From Candidatus Anderseniibacteriota bacterium (GTDB lineage: Bacteria > Patescibacteriota > Andersenbacteria > UBA10190): a DNA stretch of 15,221 nt. Below are positions 1 to 5,513 of this stretch, piece by piece. Position 1 is the stretch's first letter. The number at the start of each line of letters is the position of its first letter. The DNA is taken from assembly GCA_003229735.1 (NCBI GenBank), contig QIFI01000103.1:1-15221 (forward strand), written 5' to 3'. The translations under genes were made by a program, and so were the position numbers. The notes under the pieces were generated by a model. It had not been told where the DNA came from. It did not search any database and saw nothing but the letters and a program-made list of their open reading frames with translations.

Positions 1-723
1 AACAGATTAATCACCGGAGATATCTTGCCCGATGCCCAAAAGATAACCTATCCTGAAGGCTTTACTCTGGAGCAAATTGCCAGCCGCACCGTCCGGCAGG
101 GACTAGGCACCGCCGCCGAATTCATTCAAAATGCCCAGCCCTCGCTTTGGCAGGATCAATTTCCCTTCCTGACCGACATTCCCCCGGGCCGCGACCTGGA
201 AGGATACCTTTTCCCTGACACCTATCAGTTCAACTCTGAAGCTGAATCAGACCAGATAATTCAAAGACTTCTGGCCACCTTTGCCCGCCGGGTCACTCCC
301 GATATGAGAACTGCCGCCCAAAACCAGGGCCGCACTCTGGATCAAATAATTATTATGGCCAGCATCATCGAGCGGGAAGTTATCTCCGATAAAGATATGG
401 CCCTGGTGTCCGGCGTCCTGTGGAAAAGATATCAAGAAGACATTGGCCTGGCCGCCGATGCCACCACTCGCTACGCTCTCAAAAAATGGGACAGTCCCCT
501 AACTTACCAGGATCTCCAATCAGACTCTCCATATAATACCCGCAAATGGCGGGGCCTGCCCCCCGGGCCGATCAGTAATCCCGGCTTAAGAGCCATCGAA
601 GCCGCCATAAATCCCGAAAATTCTCCCTATTATTATTACCTCTCCACCCCCGCCGGGGAAACCATTTTTGCCGCCACCAACGACGAACACAACACCAACA
701 AAGCCAAATATCTCCGTCGGTAA
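1..723 (+). CDS. mltG: Endolytic murein transglycosylase MltG (YceG family), 5' end outside window
   Basis: MltG is a membrane-anchored lytic transglycosylase that cuts nascent glycan strands in the periplasm or wall space and so sets strand length. The reading frame is open from base 1, so the N-terminal membrane anchor lies upstream and 240 residues are visible. The LysM-like part shows ITYPEGFTLEQIA. The catalytic region shows MASIIEREV at about residues 120-128; by comparison with the E. coli enzyme its first Glu (residue 124 of the visible part) is the catalytic acid. The C-terminal signature follows: YNTRKWRGLPPGPISNPGL, then the AAINPENSPYYYY stretch and a TNDEHN end. All family landmarks after the anchor are intact. 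A TTG at 25 could be mistaken for the start, but the frame and the homology continue upstream of it. The gene ends one base before a strong promoter, so it is not clearly co-transcribed with what follows. Confidence 0.95.
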   Translation, partial: NRLITGDILPDAQKITYPEGFTLEQIASRTVRQGLGTAAEFIQNAQPSLWQDQFPFLTDIPPGRDLEGYLFPDTYQFNSEAESDQIIQRLLATFARRVTPDMRTAAQNQGRTLDQIIIMASIIEREVISDKDMALVSGVLWKRYQEDIGLAADATTRYALKKWDSPLTYQDLQSDSPYNTRKWRGLPPGPISNPGLRAIEAAINPENSPYYYYLSTPAGETIFAATNDEHNTNKAKYLRR

Positions 724-751
724 TTGACATTTATCATAGAATTAGTATACT
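724..751 (+). promoter_or_regulatory. Sigma70-type promoter of the rplJ-rplL operon
   Basis: TTGACA (724-729), 16 bp, then TATACT (746-751). The -35 is a perfect consensus and the -10 matches 5 of 6. It overlaps the last base of the mltG stop codon. Transcription would begin near 757-759, right at the start of the L10-leader-like RNA, which supports the call. Confidence 0.8.
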
Positions 752-756
752 CACTC

Positions 757-850
757 TGTCATCCGAAGACTCAAGGCATATTCATAAGACCTTGTCAGCA
801 TGGCATTCTAATTAAGCCGATGGTCGATTCAAGTTTAATTAGCATGCAGC
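757..850 (+). ncRNA. L10-leader-like ribosomal protein leader of rplJ
   Basis: L10 leaders are 5' UTR structures bound by L10(L12)4 that give autogenous control of rplJ-rplL. Here the transcript starts with CCGAAGAC (763-770), resembling the CCGnAGAC core I recall from known L10 leaders. A helix CAAGG (772-776) with CCTTG (790-794) follows, then a longer stem, 803-815 paired with 835-847: 12 of 13 positions pair, with one T/C mismatch. A rho-independent terminator sits directly behind, as in attenuation-type leaders. Position (between a strong promoter and rplJ), core motif and terminator agree. I cannot fold or run a covariance model, so the exact kink-turn assignment is inference. Confidence 0.6.
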
Positions 851-873
851 TCGGGTGCTAGACCCGATTTTTT
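851..873 (+). terminator. Rho-independent terminator, probable attenuator of rplJL
   Basis: TCGGGT (851-856), loop GCTAG, ACCCGA (862-867), then six T (868-873). It lies about 95 bases after the predicted transcription start and 220 bases before rplJ, so it most likely ends the leader unless it is read through. No obvious competing antiterminator overlaps it by eye. Confidence 0.75.
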
Positions 874-944
874 ATTTAAAAATTGGGCTAATCGCTCACC
901 GGTTAAGGAGACTTGTTCTCCCTTCTCCCTATAAATAGGAAAAT

Positions 945-985
945 GGTGAGGATGAGGGTCGATAGGGCTAATAGCATCCCTCACC
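945..985. repeat. Inverted repeat in the rplJ upstream region
   Basis: GGTGAGGATG (945-954) pairs with CATCCCTCACC (975-985) with one bulged C, leaving a loop of about 20 bases. A smaller CCTA/TAGG hairpin lies just upstream (929-939). No T-run follows, so it is not a terminator. The sequence resembles degraded CCCTC/GAGGG intergenic repeats common in bacterial genomes. With the leader and the hairpin repeat at 1020-1082 it accounts for most of the 371-base gap before rplJ. Confidence 0.5.
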
Positions 986-1019
986 CTGACAGTGGGATAC
1001 CTCAACTTGTGAACTATTA

Positions 1020-1082
1020 AAAATTAGAAATTACGACGCACCGCAATGCTAGTCCCGCCGTAGCGGGGAAAATTATAAATTA
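1020..1082 (+). repeat. Dispersed hairpin repeat, copy 1
   Basis: A 35-bp core (1034-1068) containing GCTAGTCCC and the hairpin CCCGC (1054-1058), loop CGTA, GCGGG (1063-1067). It is flanked by near-identical AT-rich direct repeats: AAAATTAGAAATTA (1020-1033) and AAAATTATAAATTA (1069-1082), 13 of 14 identical. Related copies are at 1641-1716 and 12964-13034. It ends 12 bases before the rplJ start, so it is inside the rplJ 5' UTR. Confidence 0.75.
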
Positions 1083-1094
1083 AATTGCAATCTT

Positions 1095-1634
1095 ATGCCC
1101 TTAACCAGACAACAAAAAGAACAACGCGTCGCCGACATGAAAACCCATGTTGCTTCCGCCGTTTCAGCCGTGTTCGTAACTTTCGATGCTATTAATGTTA
1201 CTGATATGATGGAGCTTCGTAATCAGTTGGCCGCCGCCGGCAATCAAATGCAGGTTATTCCTAAGCGCCTGCTTAAACTGGTCATGGTGAAGGCAAAAAT
1301 TGACTTTGATCCTACACAGCATGAAAATCAGATGGCCGTGGTCTGGGGCGACGACGCTGTTAGTCCGGCCAAAGTACTGAAAGAATTCACTAAACAGCAT
1401 CAGACCATGCGTCTTATATCGGGAACTCTGGAGGATAAACTTCTATCCGAGACAGAAGTAAACGCTCTGGCCAACATACCCTCAAGAGATCAGCTCCTGG
1501 GGCAATTAGCCAATGTCCTGTCCGGCTCCTCCCGCGGCCTGGTCATGGCCCTGGCCGGTGTTCCCAGAAATACCGTCTATGCCCTCCGCGCGATCGCGGA
1601 TAATAAAGCTAACAGCCCAGTGTTTAAGCATTAA
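1095..1634 (+). CDS. rplJ: Large ribosomal subunit protein uL10
   Basis: uL10 is the base of the ribosomal stalk: it binds 23S rRNA and carries the L7/L12 dimers that recruit translation GTPases. The 179-residue product has usual family length. It opens with the typical LTRQQKEQRVADMK, followed by FVTFDAINVTDMMELRNQL (residues 27-45), the VIPKRLLKLVM nucleic-acid-binding strand, the SGTLEDKLLSETEVNALANIPSR region and the C-terminal L7/L12-binding helix with LVMALAGVPRNTVYALRAIAD. The ATG at 1095 is the only start giving the normal N-terminus. No Shine-Dalgarno sequence is visible; the preceding 30 bases are AT-rich repeat. rplL follows 88 bp downstream in the same order as in nearly all bacteria. 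Control by the upstream leader RNA is likely. Confidence 0.97.
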   Translation: MPLTRQQKEQRVADMKTHVASAVSAVFVTFDAINVTDMMELRNQLAAAGNQMQVIPKRLLKLVMVKAKIDFDPTQHENQMAVVWGDDAVSPAKVLKEFTKQHQTMRLISGTLEDKLLSETEVNALANIPSRDQLLGQLANVLSGSSRGLVMALAGVPRNTVYALRAIADNKANSPVFKH

Positions 1635-1640
1635 ATAATT

Positions 1641-1716
1641 AAAAATTCAATAAAAATTACGACGGCCGCAGCCTAGTCCTGTCGCAACAGGGAAAATTAT
1701 AAATTTAAAATTAACC
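1641..1716 (+). repeat. Dispersed hairpin repeat, copy 2 (compensatory stem)
   Basis: The core (1660-1692) has GACGGCCGCAGCCTAGTCC and the hairpin CCTGT (1678-1682), loop CGCA, ACAGG (1687-1691). Compared with copies 1 and 3 (CCCGC/GCGGG) two base pairs changed on both sides, so pairing is kept. AT-rich direct repeats lie on both sides (about 1641-1659 and 1693-1716). It fills the rplJ-rplL spacer and would be in the operon mRNA just before rplL. Confidence 0.75.
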
Positions 1717-1722
1717 ATTACT

Positions 1723-2163
1723 ATGTCTGAAAATAAAACTGAAGAAAAAGAGCCAAAACAAGAAACAAAAGAAATAGAAGTTCCTAAAAAGTTTGCCAAA
1801 CTAGTCACGGAAATTTCCGATATGTCAGTTCTTGACCTTTCCGAATTAGTCAAAGTACTTGAAGATAAATTCAACGTGTCAGCCGCCGCGCCGGTAAGTA
1901 TCGCCGCCGCTCCCGCCGCTGGCCCAGGAGAAGACGAAGCCGCCGCCGAGAAAAGCGCCTACACTGTTGTCGTTACTGATGCCGGCTCCCAAAAAATAGC
2001 CGTCATCAAGGCCGTTCGGGCGGTTACCGAACTAGGCCTCAAAGATGCCAAAGATCTGGTCGATAAACCTCCCGCTGTCATCAAAGAAAACGTCCCTACC
2101 GAAGAAGCCGAGGACATGAAGAAAAAACTGGAAGAAGCCGGCGCCACCGTAGAACTCCAGTAA
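1723..2163 (+). CDS. rplL: Large ribosomal subunit protein bL12 (L7/L12)
   Basis: bL12 forms the flexible ribosomal stalk and recruits EF-Tu, EF-G and other GTPases. Layout: a charged Lys/Glu extension (residues 1-20), the N-terminal dimerisation domain (about 22-52, VTEISDMSVLDLSELVKVLE), an Ala/Pro hinge (about 53-75) and the globular C-terminal domain from EKSAYTVVV. The factor-binding face is intact (KIAVIKAVRAVTELGLKDAK, then VDKPPAVIKENV). At 146 residues it is some 20-25 longer than typical bL12, all of it from the charged N-terminal tail, which common homologues lack. The ATG at 1723 is preferred because no later Met leaves a full dimerisation domain. No Shine-Dalgarno is seen. It is the last gene of the operon, closed by a terminator 26 bases on. 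Confidence 0.97.
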   Translation: MSENKTEEKEPKQETKEIEVPKKFAKLVTEISDMSVLDLSELVKVLEDKFNVSAAAPVSIAAAPAAGPGEDEAAAEKSAYTVVVTDAGSQKIAVIKAVRAVTELGLKDAKDLVDKPPAVIKENVPTEEAEDMKKKLEEAGATVELQ

Positions 2164-2188
2164 CATCACAGCCTCAGCCCAAAAAAAG

Positions 2189-2210
2189 CACCGCCCAAAG
2201 CGGTGTTTTT
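2189..2210 (+). terminator. Rho-independent terminator after rplL
   Basis: CACCGC (2189-2194), loop CCAAA, GCGGTG (2200-2205), then TTTTT. A run of A before the stem pairs with the T-run, so it may also work on the opposite strand. Confidence 0.85.
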
Positions 2211-2316
2211 GCTAATTAATCATTAGGTTTATTCCCAACCGCCGCGTTCCCTTCTCTATGAGAGGGTAGGGTACCCGCCAACCATAGCTCGAAGAGCAAA
2301 GACTGGACGACTGATG

Positions 2317-2341
2317 GCATTCGGAGATTAATATCGCATCG
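2317..2341 (+). repeat. ATTCG-type intergenic repeat, copy A (short)
   Basis: ATTCGGAGATTAATATCGC shares the tail ATTCGn...GATTAnTATCGC with the copies at 2911-2950 and 5472-5513. It lies in the 233-base gap between rplL and the next gene, where I otherwise see only the perfect palindrome GGGTACCC (2269-2276), a small CTCT/AGAG hairpin (2254-2264) and AT-rich sequence. Confidence 0.45.
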
Positions 2342-2402
2342 TCAACAATTTAACAGTAGAACAATTTAGCAATTAAACCATGTAGTCGTAATTTGAATCA
2401 AT

Positions 2403-2437
2403 TTACTAGTTACTAGTTGCCAGTTACGAGTTACAAT
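2403..2437 (+). repeat. Five 7-bp tandem units ending in a -10-like hexamer
   Basis: Units: TTACTAG (2403), TTACTAG (2410), TTGCCAG (2417), TTACGAG (2424), TTACAAT (2431). The fifth has diverged and contains TACAAT (2432-2437), a good -10 hexamer placed 6 bases before the ATG at 2444. This suggests the repeat contributes to the promoter of the next gene. Confidence 0.6.
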
Positions 2438-2443
2438 AAATCT

Positions 2444-2815
2444 ATGATCGCCCAATACTTCCATTGGCAATTCGTCTACGCTCCCCGCTGGCTCCTTGAA
2501 TTGATGCTGAACTTACAGCGCGCCTCCCTGCAAATATTTTCCCTAAAATTAATGCTCACCACTTTAATCGCTCCTTGGCACCGTGACAAACTAAGCTGGC
2601 AGGGTGGTACTCCCACGCAATTCGCCATGACTATTGCCTGGAATTTAATTTCCCGAGGCATTGGGCTCATTATTAGAACCGGGGTAATCATTATCTGGCT
2701 GATTCTGGAAGCTATCCTAATCCCCATCTCTATCCTGACACTTCTACTCTTCCTGTTATGGCCTTTTCTTAGCCTCATCCTCTTCGCCGTAAGTTTCGGC
2801 TTTTTATTATCTTAA
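2444..2815 (+). CDS. Small conserved-type membrane protein upstream of the Clp-like ATPase
   Basis: I do not recognise a named family. The 123-residue product has an amphipathic aromatic N-terminal half (HWQFVYAPRWLLELM) with the short motif TLIAPWHRD at about 39-47, then about 50 very hydrophobic residues (about 73-122) that would make two transmembrane helices, ending at the membrane with no soluble tail. I have an impression that proteins with a FSL...TL.APW.RD pattern recur beside Clp-like genes in Patescibacteria, but cannot verify it here. A TTG at 2417 would add nine residues, but it lies in the tandem repeat, so I chose the ATG at 2444, which has TACAAT six bases upstream. It lies 141 bp before the Clp-like gene on the same strand. 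A membrane adaptor for that ATPase is speculation from position. Confidence 0.75.
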   Translation: MIAQYFHWQFVYAPRWLLELMLNLQRASLQIFSLKLMLTTLIAPWHRDKLSWQGGTPTQFAMTIAWNLISRGIGLIIRTGVIIIWLILEAILIPISILTLLLFLLWPFLSLILFAVSFGFLLS

Positions 2816-2910
2816 CCATCGAACTTAAATTATATTATGTCCGCCATTATCTGCCCTCCAATCATGTCATCGCCATCACTTCATGTCTGGTGCGCATACA
2901 TTCATCGCCA

Positions 2911-2950
2911 GAATTCGGATCATTCGGATGTATTAGGGGATTAGGATCGC
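2911..2950 (+). repeat. ATTCG-type intergenic repeat, copy B
   Basis: AATTCGGATCATTCGGATG, then GGATTAGGATCGCTC at the end (2938-2952). It finishes 4-6 bases before the Clp-like start codon, so its conserved tail, which contains TAGGAT (2942-2947), may act as a -10 element. Confidence 0.5.
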
Positions 2951-2956
2951 TCCACT

Positions 2957-5428
2957 ATGAACTTTGTTTACGATTCAAGGATCAGGTACCAGGACGTTGT
3001 CTCTCATCGTCTGCTCACCTCCGCTCCCGTTAAAATCACTCTAACCGTATTACTTCTGGCGGCCCTCCTGGGCTGGCTGTCTCTGCTCTTCTTTGTCTCT
3101 ACTAATATTATGTATGGCCTTGCCTTCCTGCTCACCAGTTTAGCCGGCGCCAACCTGCTCATCTTCACTTTCGGCGCCACCTACTTTAAATATCTGCCCC
3201 CATCTAAAACTCTGGTAGATATAAGTCAATCTAAAACTGATCAATTCAATATTGCCGACGCCGCCACTTTTGAGCTCATTTCAGCCTTAGGCAGACACGG
3301 CCGCCAACCTAACAAAAAACATCTGGACCGCGGCTTACGGAGACTGATCAAATCTAAATACAGCCGGTTCATCACCCGCCGCCTGGAAATTGACCGCCAA
3401 AAATTAATTGCCGCTTTTGAAACAGTTTTACCCGATTTAACCTGGCCGGATTTCTCGGCCGGCATCGTCAAAACTGCTTCCCTGGTCCCGCATCGTTATC
3501 TCACCCCTGATCATGCCTTGGGCGCCATTATGCTCCACCCCGCCATGCAGGCCGTTATTCGGTCCATTGATCTAACCGACAAAGATATCACTTTTGCCGT
3601 CTGGTGGGGAATAGAACAGCGCTTCGGCCAACAGCAAAAGCGCCGCTGGTGGGACGCCAGCCGACTCCTGTCATTTAGCGGTGTCGGTCTTTCCTGGGCT
3701 TCCGGCTATACTCCGTTTGTCGATAAATTCGCCCGCCTTCCGCCCGGCAATATCTGGGATGACCAGCTTCTGGGGCACGAAACAAAAGTGGATGAGCTGA
3801 TTAACACCCTGGCTCGTCAACGCCAAAGCAATGTCCTGTTGGTCGGAGATCCGGGTGTCGGCCGGATTGGCATCATCCGCGAACTCTATCGGCGAGTCAA
3901 ATTCAATTATGCCCACCCCGACTTAAATGGCCATCGCCTCCTATATATCAATCTGGGTGAATTGATGGCTCAAGGCGGCACTAGCGCCGGCCAATACAGC
4001 TTTGTCTCCCAGGCCCTTCATGAAATGGAGCGAGCCGGTAACATTATTGCTGTTATTGACGGTCTAAGCAGTATTCTGGGCCGTAATAAAGAACAAAGAG
4101 TTAATCTGACTGATATTTTATCTCCTTTTCTATCCTCCGCCGCGGTCCGCGTGGTAGTTATAACTTCCACCGAGGAATATCACTTGCGCCTCAAAACCAA
4201 TCAGGAATTAAACCATTACTTTGAAGTTGTCATGCTGCCCAGTCTCGACCCCGACGCCACCCTGCAAAGATTAGCCCTCACCGTCCCCGGTATTGAAAAA
4301 CAATCGCGTCTCACCATCCCCTACAAAACCATTCGGGCTCTGGTTCGCGGCACTACTTCCATTCTGCCTCAAATACCTTTTCCCGAACGGGCCTTCGATT
4401 TTCTGGAAGAAGCCATCGTTGCCGCCCAGCAGGAAAAAACTGCCGTCTTAACTCCCACCCACATTCAAACTCTCATCTCCCGCAAAACCGGTATCAACCT
4501 CGGAGAATTAGCCAGTAGCGAAAAAGCCCGGCTCCTTAATCTGGAAGACATCATGCACCTCCGCATGGTCAATCAAAATCATGCCATCAGGGCCGTCGTC
4601 AAAGCCCTGGTCCGGGCCCGCGCTGAAGTCCGCAGTCCTAAACGCCCCATTGGTGCTTTTCTTTTCCTGGGCCCCACCGGTGTTGGAAAAACGGAAACTG
4701 CCAAGACTCTGGCCGAAGCCTATTTCGGCTCTGAAGACCATATGGTTCGTCTCGACATGTCAGAATTTCAGGGACCCGATGCCGTATCTAGCCTAATCGG
4801 CAGTGCTGATCGTCCGGTCGGCCGCCTCACCTCTTTAATTGGCGATCACCCTTACACCGTACTCCTCCTGGACGAATTCGAAAAAGCTTCTCCCCAGGTC
4901 CACCAGCTTTTTCTGCAGGTATTTGATGAAGGCCGACTAACCGATGCCGCCGGCCGCAACTACTCATTCCTCCATTCCATCATCATAGCTACCAGTAATG
5001 CCGGCGCCGAATTTATTCGCCGCGCCATAAAAGATGGTCAGGTGCCCGACGGATTCGATGCCCAGCTAAAAGATCTCATCCTGTCCAAAAACCTCCTCCG
5101 TCCCGAACTGCTTAATCGTTTTGATGATGTAATTACCTATTCACCGCTCACTCCTGAACACATCACAGCCATCGCCCGCCTCATGCTCCGCTCTCTAAAT
5201 AAAAGATTAGATGCCAGGCATGGCATCACCGTCAAAATCACCGACGAACTGGTTGAGTTCCTGGTCAGTATTGGCTACAATCCTGAATTCGGTGCCCGGC
5301 CCATGAATCGCGCCATCCAGGACACTATAGAATACAGCGTGGCCCAGCAAATCATCTCCGGCCTAACCACTCCCGGCCAGGCCATTATTCTACCCCCCGC
5401 TTCTCTTGAACCCCTGGCCAAAAAATAA
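2957..5428 (+). CDS. Membrane-anchored Clp/HSP100-like AAA+ ATPase with degenerate D1
   Basis: The 823-residue protein has two N-terminal transmembrane segments (about 26-47 and 52-75), a Clp-N-like helical region (about 95-215) and two AAA+ modules. D1 is degenerate: the Walker A position reads GDPGVGRI (297-304) with Arg for Lys and Ile for Thr/Ser, and Walker B reads VIDG (D368, G369) without the catalytic Glu. D2 looks active: GPTGVGKT (572-579), LLLDEFEKA (D639, E640), sensor 1 IIATSNAGA, RPELLNRFD with the likely Arg finger at 721, and sensor 2 GARP (779-782). The D2 pore loop (614-624, IGSADRPVGRL) lacks the Gly-Tyr-Val-Gly segment of ClpA/B/C and is about four residues shorter. No clear ClpP-docking tripeptide is visible. 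It is clearly of the ClpA/C/B lineage, but its substrate and any protease partner are unknown. Unfolding or remodelling at the inner membrane face is the reasonable inference. Confidence 0.9.
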   Translation: MNFVYDSRIRYQDVVSHRLLTSAPVKITLTVLLLAALLGWLSLLFFVSTNIMYGLAFLLTSLAGANLLIFTFGATYFKYLPPSKTLVDISQSKTDQFNIADAATFELISALGRHGRQPNKKHLDRGLRRLIKSKYSRFITRRLEIDRQKLIAAFETVLPDLTWPDFSAGIVKTASLVPHRYLTPDHALGAIMLHPAMQAVIRSIDLTDKDITFAVWWGIEQRFGQQQKRRWWDASRLLSFSGVGLSWASGYTPFVDKFARLPPGNIWDDQLLGHETKVDELINTLARQRQSNVLLVGDPGVGRIGIIRELYRRVKFNYAHPDLNGHRLLYINLGELMAQGGTSAGQYSFVSQALHEMERAGNIIAVIDGLSSILGRNKEQRVNLTDILSPFLSSAAVRVVVITSTEEYHLRLKTNQELNHYFEVVMLPSLDPDATLQRLALTVPGIEKQSRLTIPYKTIRALVRGTTSILPQIPFPERAFDFLEEAIVAAQQEKTAVLTPTHIQTLISRKTGINLGELASSEKARLLNLEDIMHLRMVNQNHAIRAVVKALVRARAEVRSPKRPIGAFLFLGPTGVGKTETAKTLAEAYFGSEDHMVRLDMSEFQGPDAVSSLIGSADRPVGRLTSLIGDHPYTVLLLDEFEKASPQVHQLFLQVFDEGRLTDAAGRNYSFLHSIIIATSNAGAEFIRRAIKDGQVPDGFDAQLKDLILSKNLLRPELLNRFDDVITYSPLTPEHITAIARLMLRSLNKRLDARHGITVKITDELVEFLVSIGYNPEFGARPMNRAIQDTIEYSVAQQIISGLTTPGQAIILPPASLEPLAKK

Positions 5429-5471
5429 ACCACTTCTTAGCTATTTATACCAGACCTAAGCAATATTAACA

Positions 5472-5513
5472 GAATTCGCGTCATTCGCATGCCATTCGCG
5501 GATTAGTATCGCT
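5472..5513 (+). repeat. ATTCG-type intergenic repeat, copy C
   Basis: AATTCGCGTCATTCGCATG, CCATTCGCGGATTAG, TATCGCTC: the best-formed copy, with two ATTCGC units plus the GATTAGTATCGC tail. It fills the end of the 85-base gap between two convergent genes, where no promoter is expected. No clear terminator was seen here, only CTTAG/CTAAG. Confidence 0.55.

Noticed and set aside
800..860. Second tRNA (T-loop-like GGTCGATTC in the rplJ leader)
   Set aside because: No acceptor or anticodon stem can be drawn around it; the bases form the leader stem instead.
2403..2437. CRISPR array
   Set aside because: Units are 7 bp with no spacers; this is a simple tandem repeat.
2417..2443. TTG start for the small membrane protein
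   Set aside because: It lies inside the 7-bp tandem repeat; the ATG at 2444 has a -10-like hexamer at the right distance.
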